This document shows, one piece after another, positions 41,790 through 50,706 of a stretch of 57,852 nucleotides of DNA; position 1 is the first letter of the stretch, and each line of letters begins with the position of its first letter. The stretch comes from Ureibacillus endophyticus (GTDB lineage Bacteria; Bacillota; Bacilli; Bacillales_A; Planococcaceae), in contig NZ_RBZN01000020.1 of assembly GCF_003628435.1 (NCBI RefSeq), positions 1-57,852 on the forward strand, in the 5' to 3' direction. The notes under the pieces are model-generated. The model had not been told where the DNA came from and ran no database searches. It saw nothing but the letters and a program-made list of their open reading frames with translations. The position numbers and the translations under genes are program-made.

Positions 41790-44441
41790 TTGACAGAGAA
41801 ACGTCGTACGCGTGAAGAATTAAAACGTCAACGCGAAAAACAAAAAAAAGCACAAAAAAAGCCTATTATGACATGGATTAAAAGGATTTTAATGATTGTA
41901 GTCATTGTTGGTGTAGTAGGGTTTCTAGGTGGTGTAGGTTTATTTGCTGTTTACGCAAGTTCTGCACCTGATTTAGATGAAGAAGCATTAAAAGACCCAG
42001 TATCATCAGAATTCTACGATATTAATGGTGAACTCTTTGCAACGACCGGTACAATTGATCGTAAATATGTAACCTATGATGAAATTCCACAAGGTTTAGT
42101 AGATGCCGTTTTAGCAACAGAAGATTCACGCTTCTTTAAACATTTTGGTATCGATGTTTGGCGTACTGCTAGTGCCGTTTTAGCCAACTTCCGTCATGGA
42201 TTTGGTGCACAAGGTGGTAGTACAATTACCCAACAGGTTATTAAAAACTCATTCTTCGATAACGGTAAAACGTTAAAACGTAAAGCACAAGAAGCATGGT
42301 TAGCTATTCAACTTGAACAGCAATATTCTAAAGAAGAAATTTTTGAAATGTACTTTAATAAAATCTTAATGTCTGGACGCATACACGGTATTGCAACAGC
42401 TTCAAAACACTTCTTCGGTAAGGAATTAGATGAACTTGAGTTGGACGAGATGGCACTTTTAGCTGGTATGCCTCAAAGTCCAAACAATTACAATCCATTC
42501 CGTAACCCAGAACGCGCTCAACAACGTCGTGACCTAGTACTCGATTTGATGGTTTTACACGACAAAATTTCTGAAAAAGAAGCGGAAGAGGCAAAGAAAA
42601 TAGATGTCACTTCTCGATTACTTCCAGAAGAAGAACGCCAAGCAATTGCTGGTACAAAATATGATGCATTTTTAGATGTAGTGTTAAGTGAAATCGAAGC
42701 AAATGGTGACGGCGATGCACTTTCTGAAGGGGTTAAAGTTTATACAACATTAGATCCGAATGCACAATCAGTAGTAGAAGACGTTATGAACAACCCAAGT
42801 AACTTCCCTACTGAAACAATCCAATCAGGTGTTTCAGTAATTGATACAAAAACTGGGGAGATTCGTGCAATTGGTGGTGGACGAAATTATGGTGCAGAAC
42901 GTGGATTTAACTATGCATACGACTTAAAGAAACGTTCACCTGGTTCGACAATTAAGCCACTTTTAGATTATGGACCAGCAATTGAAAACTTAAAATGGTC
43001 AACTGGTCAAACAATTGTAGATGAAAGAATGTCCTATACTGGTTCTGACAAAATAATTTCAAACTGGGATAATAAATATTTAGGTGCAATGACAATTCGC
43101 GAAGCTTTATATACTTCTCGAAACGTACCAGCTGTAAAAGCTTTACAAGAAGTTGGTACGGATACTGCAAAACAATTCATATCTAAACTAGGTATCGATG
43201 TAGAAAATGTTTACGAATCCGATGCGATTGGTGGAGGTAATATTCGATTAACTCCAGTCCAAATGTCAGCTTCTTACGCTGCCTTTGGAAATAACGGGAT
43301 TTATAATAAACCGAAATCAATCAAAGAAATCGTATTCCGTGATGGTTCTAAGAAAACTTATAAAACTGAACCAGTAGTTGCAATGAATGACTATACTGCC
43401 TATATGGTAACAGACATTTTACGAGATGTTGTGAGTAGCAAACGAAACGCATCTGGTACTGCTGCCGCTGTTTCAGGACTTGATATTGCTGGTAAGACTG
43501 GTACAACAAACTATGATACGAAAGATTTCGAACAATTTAATTTACCAAGTAGTGCCGTTCCAGATTCTTGGTTTGCGGGTTATACGACAAATTATTCAAT
43601 CGCGATTTGGAGTGGTTACTCGAATTACTCAGAACCTATTACAACGTGGGATGAGCGTCGATTACCACAAACATTATTTAAGTCGATTATGTCTCAAATT
43701 TCAGCGAATGTAGAAACACCGAACTTTACAAAACCAAGTTCAGTAGTCGAAGCAACAATTGAAGTTGGGTCAAATCCATTAAAATTAGCGAGTGAATTTA
43801 CGCCAGCTGAATTACGCCAAACAGAATTATTTGTGAAAGGTACAGAACCAACACAAGTTTCTGAGGAATATGAAGCACAAACTTTAAATGCGCCAACAAA
43901 TTTAAAAGCGAATTATAATGACGGTGGCGGTTTAGTAGATTTAACTTGGGAATATTCACTTCCAGAATCTGATGATGAAAATGCTCCGTCAGATGTGAGC
44001 TTTGAAGTTTCGATGGCAGTTGATAATGGCGCACCAGTTGTTGTTGATACAATTACGGGTAATCAAATCACATTGTCAAATATCGAACCAGGTAAAAACT
44101 ACACATTCTCTGTTGTAGCGGTTTCCGGTGACTTACGTAGTGACCCTGCTTCCGTATCAATCTATGTTGATCAAGCAGTTGAAGTGCCAGAAGTTGAAAC
44201 ACCTGAAGGAGAATTTGGTGATGACTTCAACAACGGCAATAATGGAAACGGAAACGGTAATGGCAACAACGGTAACAATAATAACGGTGGAAACAATAAT
44301 AACGGCGGAAACAATGGTCATGGAAATGGCCAAGGTAATGGAAATAATGAAGATGATGATTTTGAAGATTGGTTTGGACCAGGTGAAAATCAAGGTGAAG
44401 TAGTACCACCAACAAATCCAACCGCTCCGGAAACTGAATAG
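41790..44441 (+). CDS. ponA: Class A penicillin-binding protein 1 (PBP1A/1B)
   Basis: An 883-residue bifunctional wall synthase. A basic cytoplasmic N-terminus is followed by a membrane span (about 30-55), a GT51 glycosyltransferase with ATEDSRFFKHFG and GGSTITQQVIKN, and a transpeptidase with S386-T-I-K389, a SRN motif and K569-T-G-T. Then comes a fibronectin type III domain (about 700-790) and a C-terminal tail of ~35 Asn/Gly-rich residues (GNNGNGNGNG) with an acidic end. The TTG start at 41790 follows AGGAG at 6 nt. It forms an operon with recU. FN3 plus low-complexity tail resembles B. subtilis PonA; tail length is likely to vary among strains. Confidence 0.95.
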   Translation: MTEKRRTREELKRQREKQKKAQKKPIMTWIKRILMIVVIVGVVGFLGGVGLFAVYASSAPDLDEEALKDPVSSEFYDINGELFATTGTIDRKYVTYDEIPQGLVDAVLATEDSRFFKHFGIDVWRTASAVLANFRHGFGAQGGSTITQQVIKNSFFDNGKTLKRKAQEAWLAIQLEQQYSKEEIFEMYFNKILMSGRIHGIATASKHFFGKELDELELDEMALLAGMPQSPNNYNPFRNPERAQQRRDLVLDLMVLHDKISEKEAEEAKKIDVTSRLLPEEERQAIAGTKYDAFLDVVLSEIEANGDGDALSEGVKVYTTLDPNAQSVVEDVMNNPSNFPTETIQSGVSVIDTKTGEIRAIGGGRNYGAERGFNYAYDLKKRSPGSTIKPLLDYGPAIENLKWSTGQTIVDERMSYTGSDKIISNWDNKYLGAMTIREALYTSRNVPAVKALQEVGTDTAKQFISKLGIDVENVYESDAIGGGNIRLTPVQMSASYAAFGNNGIYNKPKSIKEIVFRDGSKKTYKTEPVVAMNDYTAYMVTDILRDVVSSKRNASGTAAAVSGLDIAGKTGTTNYDTKDFEQFNLPSSAVPDSWFAGYTTNYSIAIWSGYSNYSEPITTWDERRLPQTLFKSIMSQISANVETPNFTKPSSVVEATIEVGSNPLKLASEFTPAELRQTELFVKGTEPTQVSEEYEAQTLNAPTNLKANYNDGGGLVDLTWEYSLPESDDENAPSDVSFEVSMAVDNGAPVVVDTITGNQITLSNIEPGKNYTFSVVAVSGDLRSDPASVSIYVDQAVEVPEVETPEGEFGDDFNNGNNGNGNGNGNNGNNNNGGNNNNGGNNGHGNGQGNGNNEDDDFEDWFGPGENQGEVVPPTNPTAPETE

Positions 44442-44443
44442 AT

Positions 44444-44460
44444 TCGAAAAGCGGAAGCGG
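44444..44460. repeat. Fragment of the GAAAAGCGGA repeat family
   Basis: TTCGAAAAGCGGAAGCG just after the ponA stop matches the beginning of the ~120-bp repeats at 2571-2832. The rest of the unit is absent. Confidence 0.4.
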
Positions 44461-44483
44461 TTTGAATTAAGCTAAATACGTAA

Positions 44484-44520
44484 AAAAGGGATTATCATTA
44501 CACCAATGATAATCCCTTTT
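44484..44520. terminator. Bidirectional terminator ponA / ypoC
   Basis: AAAAGGGATTATCATT (44484-44499) and AATGATAATCCCTTTT (44505-44520) form a perfect 16-bp stem with a 5-nt loop between two convergent genes. Confidence 0.88.
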
Positions 44521-44521
44521 C

Positions 44522-44869
44522 TTATTTGATTCGAAGACGAGCAAGACGTTTTTTCAATTCTTTAAACAGCTCATCTAATTGTCGATAACAAGCATATTGA
44601 GCAGGTCGAGCTTTAATAAATAATATGCGCTCCATTCCGTTGATCGGTAACACTTCATATTGCTCGTTTTCTTTCATCGTCTTTTCATGGGTTTCTGAAC
44701 AATCAAGGACACATTTTTCAAAGAGAGCAATTCCCTGCTCCATTAATGGCCTTGCTTGATTATTCCGTTCAGAATGCGCTTCATGAATTAATGTACTTAA
44801 TTGTTCCCATTGTTCAAAATATGGGTCCACTTTTTCTTTTTGGATAGCTTGTTTATTCACTTGTATCAT
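44522..44869 (-). CDS. ypoC: YpoC family protein
   Basis: A 115-residue soluble helical protein of unknown function. Position after nth and before ponA (convergent) matches B. subtilis ypoC, and the conserved-looking centre is LPINGMERILFIKARPAQYACYRQL. The ATG overlaps the nth stop by 4 nt (ATGA), so it is translated with nth. No catalytic motif is visible. Confidence 0.8.
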   Translation of the reverse strand: MIQVNKQAIQKEKVDPYFEQWEQLSTLIHEAHSERNNQARPLMEQGIALFEKCVLDCSETHEKTMKENEQYEVLPINGMERILFIKARPAQYACYRQLDELFKELKKRLARLRIK

Positions 44870-45525
44870 TGTTTCACCAAACCTTTTTTCAGCCTTTTTT
44901 GACCTTCCCTACAAAGATCAAGAAGAGGACATTCGCCGCATTGAGGGTTTTGAGCTTTACAATGATATCGACCAAAGAAGATTAATTGATGATGAGTTTT
45001 CGACCATTTTTCAATTGGCGTCTTTTTCATAATTGTCTCTTCTACTTCAAGAACTGTGTCTTTTAACCGACATAAGCCAAGCCGTTTTGACACTCGTTCA
45101 ACATGGGTGTCGACTGCTAGTGCTGGTATGTCAAAGGCTACAGATAAAACGACATTTGCAGTTTTACGACCTACTCCCGGTAAAGTAACTAACTGTTCGC
45201 GAGTCTGAGGAATTTCACCATTAAATTCTTTGATGAGCTTTTCACATAAAGCTTGAATATTTTTAGCTTTATTGCGATATAGCCCTATGGAACGAATATC
45301 ATTCTGCAATTCTTCCAATGATACTGCTAGATAATCTTCTGGTGTTTTATATTTTTTAAATAAATCTTTCGTTACTTTGTTAACGAGAACATCAGTACAT
45401 TGTGCTGACAATAGTGTTGCAATTGTTAACTCAAACGGGTTATCGTGTACAAGCTCACAATGTGCATCCGGAAACATCTTGTCCATTTCTTCTAAGCAAT
45501 GTTCCCATTGTTTTTTTGTAAGCAT
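44866..45525 (-). CDS. nth: Endonuclease III
   Basis: A 219-residue DNA glycosylase/AP lyase removing oxidised pyrimidines. The helix-hairpin-helix LPGVGRKTA carries the catalytic Lys (about 121), and VDTHVERV carries the catalytic Asp (about 139). The 4Fe-4S motif is C-x6-C-x2-C-x5-C in CKAQNPQCGECPLLDLC. ATG 45525 follows GGGGTGA; the in-frame GTG at 45534 lies in that ribosome site. It forms one unit with dnaD upstream and ypoC downstream. Confidence 0.96.
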   Translation of the reverse strand: MLTKKQWEHCLEEMDKMFPDAHCELVHDNPFELTIATLLSAQCTDVLVNKVTKDLFKKYKTPEDYLAVSLEELQNDIRSIGLYRNKAKNIQALCEKLIKEFNGEIPQTREQLVTLPGVGRKTANVVLSVAFDIPALAVDTHVERVSKRLGLCRLKDTVLEVEETIMKKTPIEKWSKTHHQLIFFGRYHCKAQNPQCGECPLLDLCREGQKRLKKGLVKQ

Positions 45526-45547
45526 TGATCTCACCCCTGTTTCAAAT

Positions 45548-46264
45548 TTATTCCCTTTCTTCTAACCAGTTATAGAAAGGTACTTTTTTCTGTATTGGTT
45601 CTGCTTGTGGTTTTGGTTGTACTGTAGTTGTTTTTTGATGGAATTGTTCCGTATGTTTTTCTACTTGCTTTACAGAAGTAATATTTTTCTTTTTCCATTC
45701 AAATAAAATACGATCGATATATCGTAATGATATTTTACCAGCTAAAACAGCTTCTTTTAAAGCTGCTTTAATAATACTTGGTGAATGGCGGTCTACATCG
45801 ATCCACATGGAAATTGTTTCGATTTCCATTGGTGATAGCAATCGTCCAAACTCCTGTTCAAAAAGAGAAAAAATAGCTCCCTCTTCGTTCTTTTCTTCCT
45901 CTTGTTCTTGATTTCTAGTAGACGTTTCAATATAATCTAAAATTCTTTCCCATAATGGATATATCGAATATTTCTCATACAATTTACCGTGTGCATCAAT
46001 GCCTTGAGTTATTTCTAAAAACCCTTTTTGAATTAATCTTTGTAATTTTAGAGTTATATCATTTTCGTTAAAATGGAGCCTTTCCGACAGATCAGCAGGA
46101 GTAGGGAAATCATTTTGCTCTGTATGAAAAGCAAGCAGATGGAGTAGAAGAAGTGCTTCGTCATCAGGTATTTTTAATGCCTTATAGTGTTGAAAAAAAA
46201 GTTGAGGTACGTTTACATGCACTTGCTCTGACCACATACGGAGTCGTTGATTTTTTGCATTCAT
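45548..46264 (-). CDS. dnaD: DNA replication initiation protein DnaD
   Basis: A 238-residue primosomal protein of Firmicutes that helps load the DnaC helicase at oriC and at stalled forks. The N-terminal winged-helix oligomerisation domain (about 20-105) is followed by the DDBH2 domain (about 130-195) with the conserved SLRYIDRILFEWKKKNI end (YxxxILxxW). ATG 46264 follows AAAGGAG. It is the first gene of dnaD-nth-ypoC. Its upstream region is the 52-bp tandem array, so its promoter must lie within or beside the array, or transcription must arrive from asnS. Confidence 0.93.
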   Translation of the reverse strand: MNAKNQRLRMWSEQVHVNVPQLFFQHYKALKIPDDEALLLLHLLAFHTEQNDFPTPADLSERLHFNENDITLKLQRLIQKGFLEITQGIDAHGKLYEKYSIYPLWERILDYIETSTRNQEQEEEKNEEGAIFSLFEQEFGRLLSPMEIETISMWIDVDRHSPSIIKAALKEAVLAGKISLRYIDRILFEWKKKNITSVKQVEKHTEQFHQKTTTVQPKPQAEPIQKKVPFYNWLEERE

Positions 46265-46384
46265 AATAAGACTCCTTTCTTTTGAGAAAATTCATCTATT
46301 ACGGGTTTTGGGTTGAGAACTGATTTCAAAAGACTGATAAAAACCAGTTCGATAGATTTATTGTTTAATTTGAGCTTTATCTTG

Positions 46385-47370
46385 CTTATGAAGACCATTT
46401 TGAATGGATTTTCGTTCAGTTTTGTCCTTCATCCGCCTTATGAAGAACATTCCAAACGGATTTTCATTCAGTTTTGTCCTTCATCAAGCTTATGAAGACC
46501 ATTTCAACCGGATTTTCAGTCAGTTTTGTCCTTCATCTTCCTTATGAAGACCATTCCAAGCAAATTTTCGTTCAGTTTTGTCCTTCATCTACCTTATGAA
46601 GACCATTTCAAACGGGTTTTCATTCAGTTTTGTCCTTCTTTACGCTTATGAAGACCATTTCTACTGGTTTTCCGCTCAGTTTCGTCCTACATCCGCCTTA
46701 TGAAGTCCATATCTACTGGTTTTCCGCTCAGTTTTGTCCTTCATCAACCTTATGAAGACCATTTCAAACGGGTTTTCATTCAGTTTTGTCCTTCATCCGC
46801 CTTATGAAGACCATTCCAAGCAAATTTTCATTCAGTTTTATCCTTCATCTGCCCTATGAAGACCATTCCAAACGGGTTTTCATTCAGTTTTGTCCTTCAT
46901 CTGCCTTATGAAGACCATTCCAAACGGATTTTCGGTCAGTTTTGTCCCTCATCCGCCTTATGAGGACCATTTCAACAGGATTTTCATTCAGTTTTGTCCT
47001 TTATTACGCTTATGAAGTCCATTTCAAACAGATTTTCATTCAGTTTTGTCCTTCATCCGCCTTATGTAGACCATTCCAAACGAATTTTCAGTCAGTTTTG
47101 TCCTTCATCAAGCTTATGAAGTCCATTTCAAACGGATTTTCATTCAGTTTTGTCCTTCATCCGCCTTATGAAGACCATTCCAAACGGATTTTCTTTCAGT
47201 TTTGTCCTTCATTACGCTTATGAAGACCATTTTAACAAATTTTCTTTGAGTTTTGGTTTTCATCAACCTTATCAAGACTATTTCATCGAATTCCCACTGA
47301 GTAATTGTCCTTTATTACACTTCTAAAGACCAATTTGACCGGATTTTCACTAGAATATAACCTTCATCAG
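46385..47370. repeat. Tandem array of about 19 units of exactly 52 bp
   Basis: CTTATGAAGACCATT-type starts occur at 46385, 46437, 46489, 46541, 46593, 46645, 46697, 46749, 46801, 46853, 46905, 46957, 47009, 47061, 47113, 47165 and 47217: seventeen starts, all 52 bp apart. Two or three degraded units follow. Each unit continues with TTTTCATTCAGTTTTGTCC and ends CTTCATnnnCTTA. CTTCAT and ATGAAG make an inverted pair across each junction. The short NNN before CTTA and the bases after ACCATT vary most. 52 is not a multiple of three, and frames across it lack conserved starts. The flanks 46265-46384 and 47371-47440 are decayed units or unrelated AT-rich DNA. Confidence 0.95.
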
Positions 47371-47447
47371 CATCAGAAAAACAAGTACTCCCAAAATTTC
47401 CTCTAAGTAGGTTCAGCTCTCTGAAAATAAATTCCCATTTAAAGGAA

Positions 47448-47470
47448 AACGCCCGTATAAACGGACGCTT
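47448..47470 (-). terminator. Terminator of asnS
   Basis: AACGCCCGT (47448-47456) pairs with ACGGACGCTT (47461-47470) with one mismatch; on the minus strand it is followed by TTTCC. A short T-run makes it moderate. Confidence 0.5.
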
Positions 47471-47484
47471 TTTAAAGTTTTATT

Positions 47485-48780
47485 TTATGGATAAAGTCGA
47501 TTTAATAAACGAGGGAATGGGATACATTCACGTACGTGTTCTGCACCACTGATCCACGCAACAGTTCTTTCTAAACCTAAGCCGAATCCAGAGTGTGGAA
47601 CTGAACCTTGTTTACGTAAATCTAAATACCATGCATAAGCTTCTTCATCTAAGTTATGTTCTTGGATACGTTGTTTAAGAAGTTCGAAGTCATGGATACG
47701 TTCTGAACCACCGATAATTTCACCATAACCTTCTGGAGCGATTAAGTCCGCGCATAATACAACATCTTCCCTTTCTGGATGAGGTTGCATATAGAACGGT
47801 TTAATTCCAGTTGGGTAGCATGTAATAAATACTGGTTTATCATAATGCTCGGCGATTGCTGTTTCGTGAGGTGCACCGAAGTCGTCTCCCCAATTGATAT
47901 CCGTAAATCCTTTTTCGTGTAAGAATTTAATCGCATCATCATACGTAATACGTGGGAATGGCGCTTTGATATTTTCAAGCTTCGATGTATCTCGGCCAAG
48001 ACGCTCTAATTCCATTTTGCAATTTTGTAATACCGATTGAACGATATACGAAACGTATTGTTCTTGTACTTCTAAATTTTCTTCAAATTCAACGAAAGCC
48101 ATTTCTGGTTCAATCATCCAAAACTCAATTAAATGACGACGTGTTTTTGATTTTTCTGCACGGAAGGTTGGCCCAAAGGAGAATACTTTCCCTAATGCCA
48201 TTGCAGCAGCTTCCATGTATAACTGACCAGATTGTGAAAGATAAGCATCTTCATCAAAATATTTTGTGTGGAAAAGCTCTGAAGTTCCTTCTGGTGCTGA
48301 ACCTGTTAAAATCGGAGGGTCAATCTTTACAAACCCGTTATTGTTGAAAAATTCATAAGTAGCACGAATGACTTCATTGCGAATTTTCATAATGGCATGT
48401 TGTTTACGAGAACGTAGCCATAAATGACGATTATCCATTAAGAATTCGACACCATGTTCTTTTGGTGTAATTGGATAATCCACTGCAGCATGAATCACTT
48501 CAATGTCCGTAATAGCTAATTCACAACCAAAGCTAGAACGTGTATCTTCCTTTACAACACCTGTTACATACATCGATGTTTCTTGTGTCAAACCTTTTGC
48601 AGTTGCAAATAGTTCTTCCCCTACTTCTTCTTTAACGATTACGCCCTGTACAAAACCAGAACCATCACGTAATTGTAAGAATGCAATTTTTCCACTTGAA
48701 CGCTTGTTTGCTAGCCAAACACCTATTTTTACTGTTTCGCCAATAGATGATGGCATGTCTTTAATCATAATTTTTTTCAT
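47485..48780 (-). CDS. asnS: Asparaginyl-tRNA synthetase
   Basis: A 431-residue class IIb aminoacyl-tRNA synthetase. It has an N-terminal OB-fold anticodon-binding domain (about 1-105), class II motif 2 around [20 protein letters not shown] and motif 3 [12 protein letters not shown]. Length and [20 protein letters not shown] fit AsnRS rather than AspRS. ATG 48780 follows GGAGG. The order aspB-asnS-dnaD is as in B. subtilis. No T-box leader is visible in the 200-bp gap upstream. Confidence 0.96.
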   Translation of the reverse strand: MKKIMIKDMPSSIGETVKIGVWLANKRSSGKIAFLQLRDGSGFVQGVIVKEEVGEELFATAKGLTQETSMYVTGVVKEDTRSSFGCELAITDIEVIHAAVDYPITPKEHGVEFLMDNRHLWLRSRKQHAIMKIRNEVIRATYEFFNNNGFVKIDPPILTGSAPEGTSELFHTKYFDEDAYLSQSGQLYMEAAAMALGKVFSFGPTFRAEKSKTRRHLIEFWMIEPEMAFVEFEENLEVQEQYVSYIVQSVLQNCKMELERLGRDTSKLENIKAPFPRITYDDAIKFLHEKGFTDINWGDDFGAPHETAIAEHYDKPVFITCYPTGIKPFYMQPHPEREDVVLCADLIAPEGYGEIIGGSERIHDFELLKQRIQEHNLDEEAYAWYLDLRKQGSVPHSGFGLGLERTVAWISGAEHVRECIPFPRLLNRLYP

Positions 48781-48911
48781 ATTGTTCCTCCAACAATATT
48801 AGTATTGTCCAGATTCAGGCGCTGTCTAGTCCAACTTGACCACTATGTAATATAATCCCTTCTATGCAATAAACATAAGGAATACAACGATGAATCTTCT
48901 AAAAAGGTAAA

Positions 48912-48953
48912 GGCGCGTTGGAATTGTTTTATAGAAAAAGCAAACCAAGCGCC
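48912..48953 (-). terminator. Hairpin between aspB and asnS
   Basis: GGCGCGTTGG (48912-48921) pairs with CCAAGCGCC (48945-48953) with a bulge; on the minus strand the tract after it is TTTACCTTTTT. It could be a weak terminator. The rest of 48781-48987 shows no other clear signal. Confidence 0.4.
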
Positions 48954-48987
48954 AATACATTAAGAACTCTTTATAGTTTCTTTCAAA

Positions 48988-50181
48988 TTAGTCTTGCCAT
49001 TTTGTTCTTACAAAGTTGTCCATTCGTTTAACCGCTTCTTCTAATAATTCTAAAGAAGTTGCATAACTTAAACGAATAGTCGATGGAACACCAAAGCCTG
49101 AACCTGGTATTACTGCAACATTTGCTTCAGTAAGTAAAGCTGTAGCGAATTCGTCTACTGAATCATATCCAGTTTTAGCAGCTGCTTCCGAAACATCTGG
49201 TAATAGATAGAAAGCACCTTGAGGTTTTAACACTTTAAACCCAGGAATTGCACTAAGTTTTGGATAGATTACTTCTAAACGAGATTCAAATGCTTGACGC
49301 ATTTCTTCAACAGAATCTTGTGGTCCATTATATGCTTCAACTGTTGCATATTGAGCAGTTGTCGTAGGGTTTGATGTTGAATGAGATGCTAAGTCAGTCA
49401 TTGCTTTAATAATGTTTGCATCCCCAGCTGCATAACCAATACGCCATCCTGTCATTGAGTGGGATTTTGCCACACCGTTTACGACAATTGTACGAGCTTT
49501 CACTTCTTCAGAAAGTTGAGCAATAGAAAAATGTTCTACTCCATTGTATAAAAGCTTTTCATAAATTTCATCTGATACGATTAGAATATCGTGTTCAACT
49601 GCAACCGCAGCGATTTCAGCAAGTTCTTCACGTGTATAAACCATTCCAGATGGGTTACTTGGAGAGTTGATAATCACTGCTTTTGTTTTGTCAGTAATTG
49701 CTTCACGTAATTGAGCTGCTGTAATTTTGAAGTTTTGAGAAGCATCACTTTCTACATACACAGGTACACCACCAGCTAGTTTTACTTGCTCAGGATATGA
49801 TACCCAGTAAGGAATCGGGATGATTACTTCATCGCCTTCATCTAAAATCACTTGGAATAAAGTATAAAGTACATGTTTCGCACCGATACCAACGATGATT
49901 TCATTTTGTTTATACTCTAATTGATTATCACGTACTAATTTATCGATAATTGCCTGTTTTAATACAGGAAGTCCGCCTGATGGAGTATATTTTGTTAATC
50001 CTTTATTCATTGAATCTAAAGCAGCATCCAGAATGTTTTGTGGTGTATTAAAATCTGGTTCACCAGCACCAAGACCAATTACATCAATACCTTGGTCTTT
50101 TAACGCTTTTGCTTTTGCAGTAATCGCTAATGTTGTTGATGGTGTTAATGTTTTTACACGTTTGGCTAGTAGATTTTTCAT
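48988..50181 (-). CDS. aspB: Aspartate aminotransferase
   Basis: A 397-residue class I PLP aminotransferase (subgroup Ib, as in B. subtilis AspB) converting oxaloacetate and glutamate to aspartate and 2-oxoglutarate. It has GAGEPDFNTP, the NSPSNPSG strand, SDEIYEKL, the PLP lysine in VAKSHSMTGWRIGY and a late RLSYA arginine. ATG 50181 follows GGGGAAG. It precedes asnS, so the aspartate and asparaginyl-tRNA supply genes are adjacent. The ypmB gene lies 15 bp upstream, indicating co-transcription. Confidence 0.94.
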   Translation of the reverse strand: MKNLLAKRVKTLTPSTTLAITAKAKALKDQGIDVIGLGAGEPDFNTPQNILDAALDSMNKGLTKYTPSGGLPVLKQAIIDKLVRDNQLEYKQNEIIVGIGAKHVLYTLFQVILDEGDEVIIPIPYWVSYPEQVKLAGGVPVYVESDASQNFKITAAQLREAITDKTKAVIINSPSNPSGMVYTREELAEIAAVAVEHDILIVSDEIYEKLLYNGVEHFSIAQLSEEVKARTIVVNGVAKSHSMTGWRIGYAAGDANIIKAMTDLASHSTSNPTTTAQYATVEAYNGPQDSVEEMRQAFESRLEVIYPKLSAIPGFKVLKPQGAFYLLPDVSEAAAKTGYDSVDEFATALLTEANVAVIPGSGFGVPSTIRLSYATSLELLEEAVKRMDNFVRTKWQD

Positions 50182-50196
50182 CGTTTCATCTTCCCC

Positions 50197-50679
50197 TTAT
50201 AAATTCAAAATGCGTTTCCACCATTCTCCATCTTCAAAAACAATGTAGACATAATTTAGTTTTTCGGACTCGTTCATATAGGTGATTTCCCAAACTGGAC
50301 CGACTTCCTCATAGCCTAATTTCGTATGGAGGATTTCTTTTACTTTCTCTTCATTATTTAAGACCGATAAAGCTTGTTCCTTAGTAATACCGTCTTGCAA
50401 AAATACTTCCTGAATCGAGTTCTCTTCTAAGCTGACCGGAACAAATAATGCTTTTTCTTTACCATTTTCATCTTCCCCGAAAATAGTAACATACGGTTTA
50501 TTACCATTGTAAACGTAGCTATCAGACACTTTTGTAAGCTTCCCAGAAGAGATTGCTAATTCCTCTGCTTGCTTCTCAATTTTATTAAATGGTGTATCGG
50601 CTTTCCATATTACGAAGATTGAAATGGCCAGGATCAATGAAAGTAAAAAAACCGAAATGAAAATTATCCAGTTTTTCAT
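50197..50679 (-). CDS. ypmB: YpmB/TseB, membrane-anchored PepSY-like protein
   Basis: A 160-residue protein with one N-terminal membrane anchor (about 5-25) and an extracytoplasmic domain of the DUF5590/PepSY-like type (two weak repeats: EEL..SSGKL.K and KEQALSVLNNEEKV..I, ending VYIVFEDGEWWKR). In B. subtilis YpmB (TseB) binds PBP2A and affects carbapenem sensitivity and cell diameter. ATG 50679 follows GAAGGTG. The ypmA gene that normally sits between dinG and ypmB is absent: only 27 bp separate them. Confidence 0.85.
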   Translation of the reverse strand: MKNWIIFISVFLLSLILAISIFVIWKADTPFNKIEKQAEELAISSGKLTKVSDSYVYNGNKPYVTIFGEDENGKEKALFVPVSLEENSIQEVFLQDGITKEQALSVLNNEEKVKEILHTKLGYEEVGPVWEITYMNESEKLNYVYIVFEDGEWWKRILNL

Positions 50680-50706
50680 CGAATCACCTTCATATTCGTT
50701 TGTTTC

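Noticed and set aside
44157-44421. Minus-strand frames over the PBP1 tail (Ile/Val- or His/Tyr-rich)
   Set aside because: They are complements of the Asn/Gly codon repeats of ponA.
46313-47223. Open frames running through the 52-bp array (for example 46942-47223 plus)
   Set aside because: The period is not divisible by three, so the reading frame rotates and the peptide repeats arise from the DNA repeat. No ribosome site or conserved start is present.
46385-47370. CRISPR array
   Set aside because: Units are similar along their full 52 bp with only a few variable positions. There are no unique 26-40-bp spacers and no cas genes.
48781-48987. T-box riboswitch upstream of asnS
   Set aside because: The TGGNACCGCG T-box core and a specifier loop are not visible on the minus strand; only a bulged hairpin is seen.
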